Made by a program: the position numbers and the translations under genes. From positions 1 through 17,217 of the forward strand of contig DFKT01000072.1 of NCBI GenBank assembly GCA_002373595.1: DNA of 17,217 nt. Reading direction: 5' to 3'. Shown piece by piece: positions 7,558 through 15,330 of the stretch. The notes beneath the pieces are model-generated. The model ran no database searches. It saw only the letters and a program-made list of their open reading frames with translations, and had not been told where the DNA came from. Every line of letters starts with the position of its first letter. Position 1 is the first letter of the stretch. The DNA is from Lachnospiraceae bacterium UBA3638 (GTDB lineage Bacteria > Bacillota > Clostridia > Lachnospirales > Lachnospiraceae).

Positions 7558-8669
7558 TCTATAAAGCTTACATTCAGGCTGGCAAATCCGGGCACTCCGT
7601 CCACAGAGGCTCTGTTCTTGTAATTCCACATCGAATATTTATACGGATAATCCGGCAGGTCCTGCTCCTGTTCAAGCCAGACATCATATGATGAAAGTCT
7701 GGTCATATCTATCTCCTTGATAAGCCATTCCTTATCTCCCTCTATCATACCGGTATATCCTGCAGCCGATACGGTATCGAGAAAAGCTTTGACTATCGGT
7801 GTTCTCTCGGCTCTGGTAAGTCCCTCTATCCTCGAAGTGTCATTATCAGCGAACCCCATTTTAATTGCTATCGGATATTCTACTTTGGATCCCTCTATCG
7901 CAAGAAGTATGGTGGTTGCTTCCTCGACAGCTTCCTCTTCGGTGATCGCCTGAGAGGTAAAATATATACCTACATGAAGTCCGGCGTCATTAGCACGCTT
8001 GAGGTTATCCAGGAAATATTCATCTATCTTGATCGCTCCGGTGTCATATCCTCTTACGCCGGCTCTGATCATTACGAATTCGATCCCCGCTTTCTTAACA
8101 CGGTTAAAATCGATATATGTATCATGCTCATTTACATCGATACCGACGGATGAAGTCTTTCGCCCGTCGATGTAATACTCCATGTAATCTTCCTTAAGGA
8201 CCAGATTTGAATAATCATAATCATTCTTCTGAAGATACGGATTGATAAGTTCCCACTTCTCCGATCCGTCCCTGTATTTAACAAGAGTATGCTTGCCATC
8301 AGTTGATGGATCGTCTTCCTTTTTCTCTTTGTCATCCTCAGCAGGATCTTTTTTTTCTTCCTTGCCGTTCTGCTTTTCATCTGTACCCGCAGCAGGATCC
8401 TTGTCCTGTCCGTTCCCACCCTCGGGATACTTATCCCAGAAATCCAGATCGCTCGGGCTGCCTGTACCGGTCTTGATATCTTCCTCGGGCAGAACCGGTG
8501 TGGTAACCTGTGCAGTGTCATCCGTTGTCTGCGGCGCGGGCTGATGAACCGGCTTCTTATTCTGTACAAGCACTATAATAATTATCAGCCCTACAAATGC
8601 CGTAACGGCAATCATAGCGCCGATCATTTTTCCCGATATCCTGGTTTCGTCATCGCCTTGAAGTTTCAT
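7542..8669 (-). CDS. Membrane-anchored GH25-family protein, probably catalytically inactive
   Basis: A 375-residue protein with one N-terminal membrane helix (about 16-36), a Pro/Asp/Lys/Glu-rich low-complexity spacer (about 40-125), a small conserved segment (127-170: LVKYRDGSEKWELINPYLQ) and a GH25 (lysozyme-like) domain from about 175 to the end. The fold markers GIDVNEHDTYIDF, FVMIRAGVRGY, GLHVGIYFTSQAI and YKYSMWNY are clear. The expected DxE after YPIAI is Lys270-Met-Gly272, and the Asp of the C-terminal DLN motif is Ser364 (ASLN). Only the first Asp (178) remains of the usual acidic set, so muramidase activity is doubtful and cell-wall binding is more likely. The ATG follows the rnfB stop by 3 nt without a strong ribosome binding site, implying translational coupling within the rnf operon. 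Confidence 0.8.
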   Translation of the reverse strand: MKLQGDDETRISGKMIGAMIAVTAFVGLIIIIVLVQNKKPVHQPAPQTTDDTAQVTTPVLPEEDIKTGTGSPSDLDFWDKYPEGGNGQDKDPAAGTDEKQNGKEEKKDPAEDDKEKKEDDPSTDGKHTLVKYRDGSEKWELINPYLQKNDYDYSNLVLKEDYMEYYIDGRKTSSVGIDVNEHDTYIDFNRVKKAGIEFVMIRAGVRGYDTGAIKIDEYFLDNLKRANDAGLHVGIYFTSQAITEEEAVEEATTILLAIEGSKVEYPIAIKMGFADNDTSRIEGLTRAERTPIVKAFLDTVSAAGYTGMIEGDKEWLIKEIDMTRLSSYDVWLEQEQDLPDYPYKYSMWNYKNRASVDGVPGFASLNVSFIDYTEK

Positions 8670-8672
8670 AGG

Positions 8673-9464
8673 TCAGGTAATAGCTTTCTTGGGACATTTC
8701 TCGGCACAAACGCCGCAACCGGTGCACTTGGTGTAGTCTATCGATGCGTGGAAATCATTCACGCTTATAGCCTCTGCAGGACAGTTCTTTACGCAGATGC
8801 CGCAGCCTATACAACCGACCTGACAAGCCTTCATGGTAACAGGACCCTTGTCCGTACTCATACAAGCTACAATATGTTCCGCACTGTACGGAACAAGCTC
8901 TATGAGATTCTTGGGGCAGGCTTCTACGCACTTTCCACACGCCTTGCAGGCTTCTTTATCGACTACAGCAATACCGTTAACAACATGGATCGCATCGAAA
9001 GGACATGCTTTGACGCAGGTACCGTATCCCAGACATCCGCTGGAACATGATTTGGGACCACCCGCAGGAACAAAAGAAAGCATCCTGCAATCCTCAGCTC
9101 CGAAGTACTCATAATCCTTTCCTGCTTTATCGCAGTCACCGTGACATTTTACAAATGCCACCTTTCTCTCCTGTTCTCCGGCAGACACTCCCATGATCGC
9201 GCCGATATTCTTGGCAACAGGCTCACCGCCAACGGGGCATCCGTTAACAGGTGCTTCTCCTTTTACTATCGCGGAGGCAAGTCCGCTGCAGCCGGGGTAT
9301 CCGCATCCACCGCAGTTATTACCGGGAAGTGCAGCAAGCACTTTCTCCTCCCTGGGATCCGTCTCAACAGCAAACTTTATCCCGGCAATACCGAGAAAAA
9401 GACCAATAAATATTCCTATCGCTCCTACAGCCGCAGCTGCTATAAGTATTCCTGTGACGCTCAA
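8673..9464 (-). CDS. rnfB: Rnf complex subunit B, multi-cluster ferredoxin-like
   Basis: The electron-entry subunit of the ion-translocating ferredoxin:NAD+ oxidoreductase; it accepts electrons from reduced ferredoxin on the cytoplasmic face. It is 263 residues with one N-terminal membrane helix (about 4-28). An N-terminal Fe-S domain has Cys51, Cys54, Cys59 and Cys76 (NNCGGCGYPGC to GCPVGG). Four ferredoxin-type motifs follow: Cys140/144/150/154 (wider spacing), Cys173/176/179/183, Cys218/221/224/228 and Cys247/250/253/257. This is the long clostridial form. The start is a TTG at 9462-9464, chosen because GGGAGG lies 6 nt upstream and the membrane helix then begins the protein; the longer open frame simply runs through rnfA. 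It begins 22 nt after the rnfA stop and is followed 3 nt later by the GH25 gene. Confidence 0.95.
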   Translation of the reverse strand: MSVTGILIAAAAVGAIGIFIGLFLGIAGIKFAVETDPREEKVLAALPGNNCGGCGYPGCSGLASAIVKGEAPVNGCPVGGEPVAKNIGAIMGVSAGEQERKVAFVKCHGDCDKAGKDYEYFGAEDCRMLSFVPAGGPKSCSSGCLGYGTCVKACPFDAIHVVNGIAVVDKEACKACGKCVEACPKNLIELVPYSAEHIVACMSTDKGPVTMKACQVGCIGCGICVKNCPAEAISVNDFHASIDYTKCTGCGVCAEKCPKKAIT

Positions 9465-9486
9465 TTCACGCCTCCCATGTATTTGA

Positions 9487-10071
9487 TCAGAGCAGTCCTG
9501 AGAATCCCCAGAATGCCATTGCCATAAGTCCCGCCGAAAGGAGTACCAGCGGTGTTCCCTTGAAAGGCGCGGGTACTTCGTTGTATTCCATTCTCTCTCT
9601 GAGTCCTGCAAGTATTACTATCGCAACCGTAAATCCCACTGCTGTTCCAAATCCGTTTACTATACCGGTGAGGATGCCGTACTCTTTCTGTACATTCGAT
9701 ACAGCCACACCAAGCACCGCACAGTTAGTGGTTATAAGAGGAAGGTAAACTCCGAGTGCCTCATAGAGAGCATGGAGATACTTCTTGAGCACCATCTCGA
9801 CGAACTGAACCAGTGCGGCGATAACAAGGATGAAGCAGATCGTCTGCAGATAAGTGATACCGAGAGGTATCAGTATGTATCTGTACAAAAGACCTGCAAC
9901 TGCACTTGCAAGAGTGATGACGAAGATAACTGCAGTGCCCATTCCCGCAGCAGTCTTGACCTTCTTTGATACTCCAAGGAAAGGACAAAGCCCAAGGAAC
10001 TGGCTAAGGACTACATTTGATACAAGTGATGAACTTATCAGGAGGATAAGCATTTCTCTGATACTACTCAT
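9487..10071 (-). CDS. rnfA: Rnf complex subunit A, integral membrane
   Basis: A 194-residue, six-helix membrane subunit of the Rnf complex, homologous to NqrE. With RnfE it forms a pseudosymmetric pair that in known Rnf/Nqr structures holds an iron-sulfur cluster inside the membrane. The matching cysteines are Cys29 in FLGLCPFLG and Cys117 in TTNCAVLG, both in the expected half-helix positions. Length and the motifs SNVVLSQFLG and NGFGTAVGFTVA are typical. The ATG at 10069-10071 follows GGGAGGGAAAGAAGA, and the start overlaps the rnfE stop by 8 nt, showing coupled translation. Nothing unusual was seen in the protein. Confidence 0.96.
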   Translation of the reverse strand: MSSIREMLILLISSSLVSNVVLSQFLGLCPFLGVSKKVKTAAGMGTAVIFVITLASAVAGLLYRYILIPLGITYLQTICFILVIAALVQFVEMVLKKYLHALYEALGVYLPLITTNCAVLGVAVSNVQKEYGILTGIVNGFGTAVGFTVAIVILAGLRERMEYNEVPAPFKGTPLVLLSAGLMAMAFWGFSGLL

Positions 10072-11044
10072 TCTTCTTTCCCTCCCTCTCGTTCTCGTCC
10101 ACGCTGATGCTTACGACGAAATCATCGTTGTCATCACCGTAGTAGTCTTCTTCATCAAACCACTCGAGATCGATATCTTCTTCGTCCGACTCATCATACT
10201 CGTATTCGATCTGAAGACGGACTTCTTTCTTTTTCTTTCCGAACAGGCTGAATTTCTTTTTGGGTGCTTCCGCAGGAGCTTCACTGATCGGCTCTTTCTC
10301 TGCAGGAGTCTCCTGCACAGGCTCAGTCTTAACGGCTTCTTCCTTCTTAGTTTCTTTCTTCGCAGGCTTCTTCTCGGCCTTCTCGCAGACGCTGCCGCAC
10401 TCAGCACAGTTTCCGCAGCCCGAGCCAATCTTGGAAACATCCTTGCCCTTTGCAGCGAGCTTGATCTTTATCGCATTCTGTATCGCAGTAAGAGCAGCGA
10501 GCACAAAGAAAGCTCCGGGTGCGAGGACGAAGATATTGATATGATATGCCTCGGGTATGAACTCATGTCCGAATGCAGATCCGCTTCCGAGTATCTCTCT
10601 TACGAGACCTATCATGGTAAGAGCCACGGTAAATCCAAGACCCATTCCGATTCCGTCAAAGAGTGACTCGGCGGGACCGTTGTGATAAGCATAACTCTCT
10701 GCTCTTCCGAGAATGATACAGTTAACTACGATAAGAGGGATGTATATGCCCAGTGCCGCATTGAGTGAAGGCAGATACGCTTCCAAAAGGAGCTGTACCA
10801 TCGTAACGAACGAAGCAACGATTACGATAAACGCAGGGATCCTCACTTTATCGGGTATTATCTTTCTGAGCAGTGAAATGATCAGGTTGCTCAGTGCGAG
10901 TACCACTGCTGTCGTAAGTCCCATTCCCAGACCGTTGATCGCGGATGTGGTTACCGCAAGCGTAGGACACATTCCGAGCGTTAATACAAACGTCGGATTC
11001 TCTTTGATTATTCCGTTATAGAGGCGTTCGGTGATCTTGTTCAT
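10064..11044 (-). CDS. rnfE: Rnf complex subunit E with long Cys-motif/acidic C-terminal tail
   Basis: Residues 1-200 are a normal six-helix RnfE (NqrD homologue), with Cys26 in GMCPTLA and Cys109 in VVNCIILG as probable partners of the intramembrane cluster with RnfA. Family members usually stop soon after the last helix, but this protein has 326 residues. The extra tail contains Cys210, Cys213, Cys216 and Cys220 (CGNCAECGSVC, CX2CX2CX3C spacing), then a Lys/Glu/Pro/Ala linker (221-262), a basic patch KKKFSLFGKKKK (262-273) and a strongly acidic end (about 280-320). It should lie in the cytoplasm. The second of two adjacent ATGs (11042-11044) has the better 6-nt spacing from GGAGG; the first (11045-11047) is also possible. 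It overlaps the rnfG stop and the rnfA start. Confidence 0.94.
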   Translation of the reverse strand: MNKITERLYNGIIKENPTFVLTLGMCPTLAVTTSAINGLGMGLTTAVVLALSNLIISLLRKIIPDKVRIPAFIVIVASFVTMVQLLLEAYLPSLNAALGIYIPLIVVNCIILGRAESYAYHNGPAESLFDGIGMGLGFTVALTMIGLVREILGSGSAFGHEFIPEAYHINIFVLAPGAFFVLAALTAIQNAIKIKLAAKGKDVSKIGSGCGNCAECGSVCEKAEKKPAKKETKKEEAVKTEPVQETPAEKEPISEAPAEAPKKKFSLFGKKKKEVRLQIEYEYDESDEEDIDLEWFDEEDYYGDDNDDFVVSISVDENEREGKKNE

Positions 11045-11658
11045 CATTCACCTCCCTCTGTGATATCGGATACGGCAAGGAGCGCTCCGTTCACCGCATT
11101 GGTAAATGCGCGGGTCGTTATGGTCGCACCGCTTATCGCATCGATCTCATTATCGCTGACAGCTCCGGTCTTGGTATATACAAAGCTATCCGCATGTCTT
11201 AAATGAAACTGAGGAACGAGTACGCTTCCCGCTCTCATACCAAGTCCGGGGGTCTCGGAGATCTCAAGTATCGAGACATCCCTCAATGTGCCGTCGAGTT
11301 CTACACCCGAGTAAATGACGATATTTCCGCCGTATCCTGCGGATGAAGTTGATTCGATAACATATCCGAGAAGTTCTCCCGATGCGGAATAAGCTTCAAA
11401 GACCTTGCCTATGGTTACTGACGAATCCTGAAGCCTTGAAACGATCGCAGCTCCCGGTTCATATTCTCTTTCTTTAAAACTCTCAGCAGCCTCGCGTGAA
11501 TCCGATGCGCCGAACACGGTCCTGCACGCATCATTCACAGCCTTTTCCTGCTGTTTAACGATGGGTTCCTTGGTAAGCTCGTATACGAATCCGAGCATAA
11601 GGCCCGCTATAAGGGTTATGGCGAAAAGGATGCCCGCCTCTTTCAGCATCTGCTTCAC
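11044..11658 (-). CDS. rnfG: Rnf complex subunit G, covalent flavoprotein
   Basis: A 204-residue subunit with one N-terminal membrane helix (about 7-27) and an FMN-binding domain on the outer side of the membrane. The FMN attachment motif SGATITT is at 176-182, with Thr179 as the expected phosphoester-linked residue. GGNIVIYSGV and ETPGLGMRAG are further family motifs. The start is a GTG (11656-11658) preceded by AAGGAGG with 6-nt spacing; its first bases overlap the rnfD TGA as GTGA, so translation is coupled. Its stop overlaps the start region of rnfE. FMN loading needs an ApbE-type flavin transferase, which is not encoded in this window. Confidence 0.95.
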   Translation of the reverse strand: MKQMLKEAGILFAITLIAGLMLGFVYELTKEPIVKQQEKAVNDACRTVFGASDSREAAESFKEREYEPGAAIVSRLQDSSVTIGKVFEAYSASGELLGYVIESTSSAGYGGNIVIYSGVELDGTLRDVSILEISETPGLGMRAGSVLVPQFHLRHADSFVYTKTGAVSDNEIDAISGATITTRAFTNAVNGALLAVSDITEGGE

Positions 11659-12623
11659 TTCGCACCTCCTTTTCTGAACTCCTTACGCGTATATCCGAAC
11701 GCAGTCGGTCTCGTAAGTCGCTCGATAAGAGGAGTCAGAAGGTTTCCAAGCAGTATTGCAAAAGAAACGCCCTCTGCATTGGGTCCGAAGAATCTGAATA
11801 TACCGGTCATCACTCCGAGGAAGATGCCGTATACGATCTGACCGAAACTCGTAGTCGGTCTGGTCACATAGTCGGTAGCCATGAAGAACGCTCCGAGCAT
11901 AAGGCCTCCGCCTGCAAGCTGTGCTGCGATAAATGCGGGATCAAATCCATGACCGCCGAAAGCTATCGCAAAGATCATGAACGAAAGGATATAACTTGCG
12001 GGAACTCTGAGGTCGATAACTCCTACGATCAGTAGGAATGCCGCACCTATAACCAGACAGATAAGAGAAGTCTCTCCTATCGTTCCTCCGGTCTTTCCGA
12101 TCACCATGCTCATCACATCAACAGACTCACCTGCTTTGATCGCAGCGAGTGGTGTTGCTCCCGTGTAAGCATCAGTGATGAAATTAGTCATTGCTGTGGG
12201 AAATGAAATAACCAGAAACGCTCTTCCGCCGAGCGCCGGGTTCATGAAATTCTGTCCGAGTCCGCCGAATACCATCTTGACGACAACGATCGCAAAGAAG
12301 CTTCCGAGAACTGTCATCCATACAGGCATACTAACGGGCAGATTCAGTCCGAGCAAAAGACCCGTAACAACAGCGGACATATCTCCGACCGTGATCTTCT
12401 TCCTGCAGATAAGGCAGAAAAGGATCTCACTTACTACGCAGCTGACCACCGAAACGCCTACGACCAAAAGTGCCCTTATTCCGAAATTGTAGATACCGAA
12501 TCCGAAAGCGGGAAGCAATGCGATGATGACACAGATCATTATGTTTCTGGTCGTCATCACACTCCTGACATGAGGATTCGATGAGACTTTCATTTTTGCT
12601 TTTATGTTTTCCGTATCAGCCAT
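11655..12623 (-). CDS. rnfD: Rnf complex subunit D, membrane flavoprotein
   Basis: A 322-residue integral membrane subunit, homologous to NqrB, with about nine to ten helices; it is thought to contribute to the ion channel of the complex. The motif TDAYTGATPLA (150-160) carries the covalent FMN site at Thr157. The N-terminal SSNPHVRSVMTTRNIM and the loop GLGQNFMNPALGGRAF are hallmarks of the family. The ATG at 12621-12623 shares one base with the rnfC TAA stop (TAATG), with AAAGG about 10 nt upstream. The final four bases overlap the rnfG start. Length and motifs are complete, so it should be functional. Confidence 0.95.
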   Translation of the reverse strand: MADTENIKAKMKVSSNPHVRSVMTTRNIMICVIIALLPAFGFGIYNFGIRALLVVGVSVVSCVVSEILFCLICRKKITVGDMSAVVTGLLLGLNLPVSMPVWMTVLGSFFAIVVVKMVFGGLGQNFMNPALGGRAFLVISFPTAMTNFITDAYTGATPLAAIKAGESVDVMSMVIGKTGGTIGETSLICLVIGAAFLLIVGVIDLRVPASYILSFMIFAIAFGGHGFDPAFIAAQLAGGGLMLGAFFMATDYVTRPTTSFGQIVYGIFLGVMTGIFRFFGPNAEGVSFAILLGNLLTPLIERLTRPTAFGYTRKEFRKGGAK

Positions 12624-13945
12624 TATTTCTTAGCCTTTCTAGCGGCAAGTTCCATCTTTCTCATGGATTTGATCTCCTGAGTGAGCGGTCTCTTTGCAGG
12701 GCAGATAAAACTGCAGCATCCGCATTCGCAACACTCCATACCGCCGTATTCAACAAATCCCTCACGATTAAAATGCTCCGCATAATCCGCCAGTTTGTTC
12801 GGCATGACTCTGCCGGGGCAGACATCTATACACCTGCCGCAGCGAATGCACGGTCCGGGTTCTGCAGCCGATACATCATCATGCTTGAAAGCAAGCAGAG
12901 CTGTTGAAGTCTTGGTAGTGGGTCTCTCGAGATCGAACATTGCAAATCCCATCATGGGACCTCCGCATACGATCTTTTCGGGCTCGCAATTAAATCCGCC
13001 TGCTCTCTCCAATACCTCGGCATAGCTGACGCCCACAGGGACTTTGATATTCTTGGGATCCTTTACCGCATCGCCGGTGACGGTTATGATCCTCTCCATA
13101 AGAGGGATTCCCTCGGCAACCGCATTATATACGGCAGTTACGGTATCGACATTGTTGACGATACATCCTACATCTGCGGGGAGCATACCGGAATTGACCT
13201 TTCGACCGGTGGTTGCGAAGATGAGCTGTCTCTCAGCTCCCTGGGGATACTTGGTCTTAAGTGCTTTTACGCTTATACGGTTATCTCCCTTGGTAAGCTT
13301 CCTTAAGAGTTCTATGCAGTCGGGCTTATTATCCTCAACAGCAAGTATGCCGTGAGCATTCTCAAACAGGCTTACAATGATGCGCAGACCCTCGACAACC
13401 TTCTCGGGTTCTTCCATCATCCTTCTGTAGTCACTGGTGAGATACGGTTCGCACTCCGCACAGTTTGCAATGCAATAATCAATGGAATCGGGGTCTTTGG
13501 GGCTGAGCTTAACATGTGTCGGGAACCCGGCACCTCCCATTCCTACGATTCCTGCTTCCTGGATGGCTTTGATTATATCCTCTCTCGGAGCATTCTCGTA
13601 ATCTTCGATACCGGTAAATTCTACCGTCCTGTCCTCATGGTCGTTGGTGATGATGATACTCTCGACCATATCCCCCGTGACGGTGCGTCTCGGCTCTATA
13701 GTCTTTACAACACCTGATACCGAGGAATAAACGCACGCAGAAACAAAGCCTCCGGCCTCGGCGATCTTTTGTCCCCTCAGGACCTCGTCGCCTTTCTTAA
13801 CTAGGGGCTTTGCGGGTGCTCCGATATGCTGAACCAGGGGAAAAACGAGTTCATCCCCTGCTTCCATCACTTCTATCGGTTTGTCTTTGGACAGATTCTT
13901 GCCTTCGAAAGGATGTATTCCGCCAGTAAAAGTGAATTTTGTCAT
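12623..13945 (-). CDS. rnfC: Rnf complex subunit C, NAD(H)-binding
   Basis: The peripheral cytoplasmic subunit that binds FMN, NAD(H) and two [4Fe-4S] clusters and is the proposed site of NAD+ reduction. It has 440 residues. GGIHPFEGK (8-16) opens the protein, GIVGMGGAGFPTHVKL (132-147) is the glycine-rich nucleotide-binding loop, and CAECEPYLTSDYR (162-174) is the Nqo1/NqrA-like flavin region. The cluster motifs are Cys366/369/372/376 (CIRCGRCIDVCPG) and Cys405/408/411/415. It is the first gene of the rnfCDGEAB operon, in the order known from Acetobacterium and clostridia. The ATG at 13943-13945 has no strong ribosome binding site (GAATATCGAGT precedes it), unlike the other rnf genes. A weak promoter candidate lies at 13996-14024. 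Confidence 0.96.
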   Translation of the reverse strand: MTKFTFTGGIHPFEGKNLSKDKPIEVMEAGDELVFPLVQHIGAPAKPLVKKGDEVLRGQKIAEAGGFVSACVYSSVSGVVKTIEPRRTVTGDMVESIIITNDHEDRTVEFTGIEDYENAPREDIIKAIQEAGIVGMGGAGFPTHVKLSPKDPDSIDYCIANCAECEPYLTSDYRRMMEEPEKVVEGLRIIVSLFENAHGILAVEDNKPDCIELLRKLTKGDNRISVKALKTKYPQGAERQLIFATTGRKVNSGMLPADVGCIVNNVDTVTAVYNAVAEGIPLMERIITVTGDAVKDPKNIKVPVGVSYAEVLERAGGFNCEPEKIVCGGPMMGFAMFDLERPTTKTSTALLAFKHDDVSAAEPGPCIRCGRCIDVCPGRVMPNKLADYAEHFNREGFVEYGGMECCECGCCSFICPAKRPLTQEIKSMRKMELAARKAKK

Positions 13946-13995
13946 ACTCGATATTCTACAACTTTTTTGGCAAAAAAACTACTGTTTAGACCGAA

Positions 13996-14024
13996 TTTAT
14001 GGTATCATTAAGACGATTTGTTGA
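13996..14024 (-). promoter_or_regulatory. rnfC: Candidate promoter of the rnf operon
   Basis: On the minus strand TCAACA (14019-14024) is separated by 17 bp from CATAAA (13996-14001), each matching four of six consensus bases. Transcription would start near 13989, giving a leader of about 43 nt. TAGAAT at 13953-13958 is an alternative -10, but it would leave almost no leader and lacks a good -35. The leader contains a 15-bp A/T-tract symmetry (TTTTTTG G CAAAAAA, 13963-13977) of unknown role. Confidence 0.35.
14000..14008 (+). promoter_or_regulatory. Candidate extended -10 promoter of the YprB-like gene
   Basis: TGGTATCAT fits the extended -10 form TGnTATAAT with one mismatch in the hexamer. 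No clear -35 lies upstream, as is common for extended -10 promoters. The start would fall near 14015, about 28 nt before the ATG, and GGAGG at 14032-14036 gives a normal ribosome binding site. It overlaps the candidate rnf promoter on the other strand, so the two would compete for polymerase. Confidence 0.4.
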
Positions 14025-14042
14025 CTGTATTCGGAGGGCAAT

Positions 14043-15155
14043 ATGCAGATTTCAAAGGAGACACTTGAGCCGTTTTCCGTGGACTATCCCGTCGTTAAGC
14101 TCGGAGACCCCGAAAAGCTTCTTTTTCTCGATATTGAGACTACCGGTTTCACGGCAAAAACATCCTCTCTGTATATGATCGGCTGCGCATATTATCGTGA
14201 CGGACACTGGTGCACGATACAGTGGCTGGCGGATAATTATGACGAAGAATCCTCCGTTCTAGGCTCCTTCTGTCAGTTTGCGAACGATTTTGAATATCTG
14301 GTTCATTTCAACGGCAATCAGTTTGATATCCCCTTCCTGACCCAGAAGTCTCAGCAATTGGGACTGGACGATCAGGTCAGATTGTTCGAGAGAATGAAAG
14401 GCATCGATCTCTATAAGAGAATATCTCCCTGCAAGAATTTCCTTCAGCTTTCAAACTGCAAACAGCGCACTCTCGAGCAGTTCCTCGGTATTGATCGCAC
14501 CGACACCTTTACCGGCGGTGAGCTCATAGGCATATATCACGATTATGTACAGACCCCTTCGGATTTCTCGCGAAATTCCCTCTTTCTCCACAACGAGGAT
14601 GATCTTAAGGGAATGCTGCTGATCCTTCCGATGCTCACATATTATGATATCTTCAATGATGATATACGTGTGAAGAAGGTACAGGCCAACTCCTACCGTG
14701 ATCTGAACGATCTGACAAGGCAGGAGGTCGTTATGACTATAGCTCTTCCCGGGTCGCTTCCGAAGCCGGTTTCTCTCTTCCGCATGGGATGCTATTTCAA
14801 AGCCGACGGCGATGAATGTGTATTAAAAGTACCTCTCTATGTAGAGGAGATGAAATATTTCTATCTGAACTATCATGACTACTACTATCTCCCCGAGGAG
14901 GACGTTGCTCTTCACAAATCCATAGCTACTTTTGTGGATAAGGAGCATCGTACTCAGGCTACAGCTGCTACGTGCTATACACGCAAAGCCTCTCAGTATC
15001 TGCCTCAGTGGGAGCGCATCTTCGAGCCTGTATTCCGTCGCGAATACAGGAGTCACGAGATATTCTTCGAGCTCACGGATGATATGAAACGCGACCGTGC
15101 AGCTTTCACGCAGTACGCAAAGCACGTTCTCAGCGTACTCGGCTCCAACTACTGA
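14043..15155 (+). CDS. YprB-like RNase H-fold 3'-5' exonuclease
   Basis: A 370-residue cytoplasmic protein of the YprB (RNase_H_2) family, predicted DnaQ-like nucleases related to DNA repair and replication enzymes. The DEDD-type residues are visible: Asp30 and Glu32 in FLDIETTGF, Asp95 in HFNGNQFDIPFL, and His183/Asp187 in HNEDDLKG. Family motifs LSNCKQRTLEQFLGI (136-150) and GGELIGIYHDYV (158-169) are also present. After about residue 205 comes a roughly 165-residue C-terminal region containing an aromatic stretch (YFYLNYHDYYYLPEED) that I do not recognise. GGAGG lies 6 nt before the ATG. It is transcribed away from rnfC and toward azlD, from which it is separated by the second palindromic element. 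Exonuclease activity is inferred from the motifs; the biological substrate is not known. Confidence 0.85.
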   Translation: MQISKETLEPFSVDYPVVKLGDPEKLLFLDIETTGFTAKTSSLYMIGCAYYRDGHWCTIQWLADNYDEESSVLGSFCQFANDFEYLVHFNGNQFDIPFLTQKSQQLGLDDQVRLFERMKGIDLYKRISPCKNFLQLSNCKQRTLEQFLGIDRTDTFTGGELIGIYHDYVQTPSDFSRNSLFLHNEDDLKGMLLILPMLTYYDIFNDDIRVKKVQANSYRDLNDLTRQEVVMTIALPGSLPKPVSLFRMGCYFKADGDECVLKVPLYVEEMKYFYLNYHDYYYLPEEDVALHKSIATFVDKEHRTQATAATCYTRKASQYLPQWERIFEPVFRREYRSHEIFFELTDDMKRDRAAFTQYAKHVLSVLGSNY

Positions 15156-15166
15156 TCTTTTATAAG

Positions 15167-15326
15167 CAACGTCGGATCGGGAAATGGTTTCACCGCGCAC
15201 ACGGCTTGCGCCTCGAATCGTGCTCGCAGCGGAACTAAACTCGCACCGCGCTATGCTTGTGCTCGTTAAGTACCGGCGGCACTACACGGTGCGCTTGCGA
15301 AATCCATTTCCCGATCCGGCGTATGC
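15167..15326. repeat. Second long palindromic element in a convergent gap
   Basis: Arms 15170-15192 and 15300-15322 are complementary over 23 positions with one G-T pair (15173/15319) and one T-T mismatch (15189/15303). The best block is GGATCGGGAAATGG against CCATTTCCCGATCC. Symmetry about 15246 continues inward with GCGCAC (15196-15201) facing GTGCGC (15290-15295). The interior has GCTCG/AGCGG/CGCTTGCG words like those inside the element at 4973-5187, but the outer arms are unrelated to that element's arms. It fills the gap between the stop codons of the YprB-like gene and azlD. No flanking T tract marks it as a normal intrinsic terminator, although it may still end transcription from both sides. 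Confidence 0.8.
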
Positions 15327-15330
15327 AAAA

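Noticed and set aside
9465..9611. A 49-residue N-terminal extension of rnfB
   Set aside because: This part is rnfA coding sequence in another frame. The TTG at 9464 has GGGAGG 6 nt upstream and starts at the membrane helix typical of RnfB.
9854..10666. A 270-residue open frame on the plus strand
   Set aside because: It runs antisense through rnfA and rnfE, which are unambiguous; its Leu/Phe/Ser runs mirror the acidic and Lys-rich RnfE tail.
13963..13977. TTTTTTG G CAAAAAA symmetry upstream of rnfC as an operator
   Set aside because: The symmetry is real but made of A and T tracts. It does not match a Rex or CcpA site that I can recognise, so I do not call it an operator.
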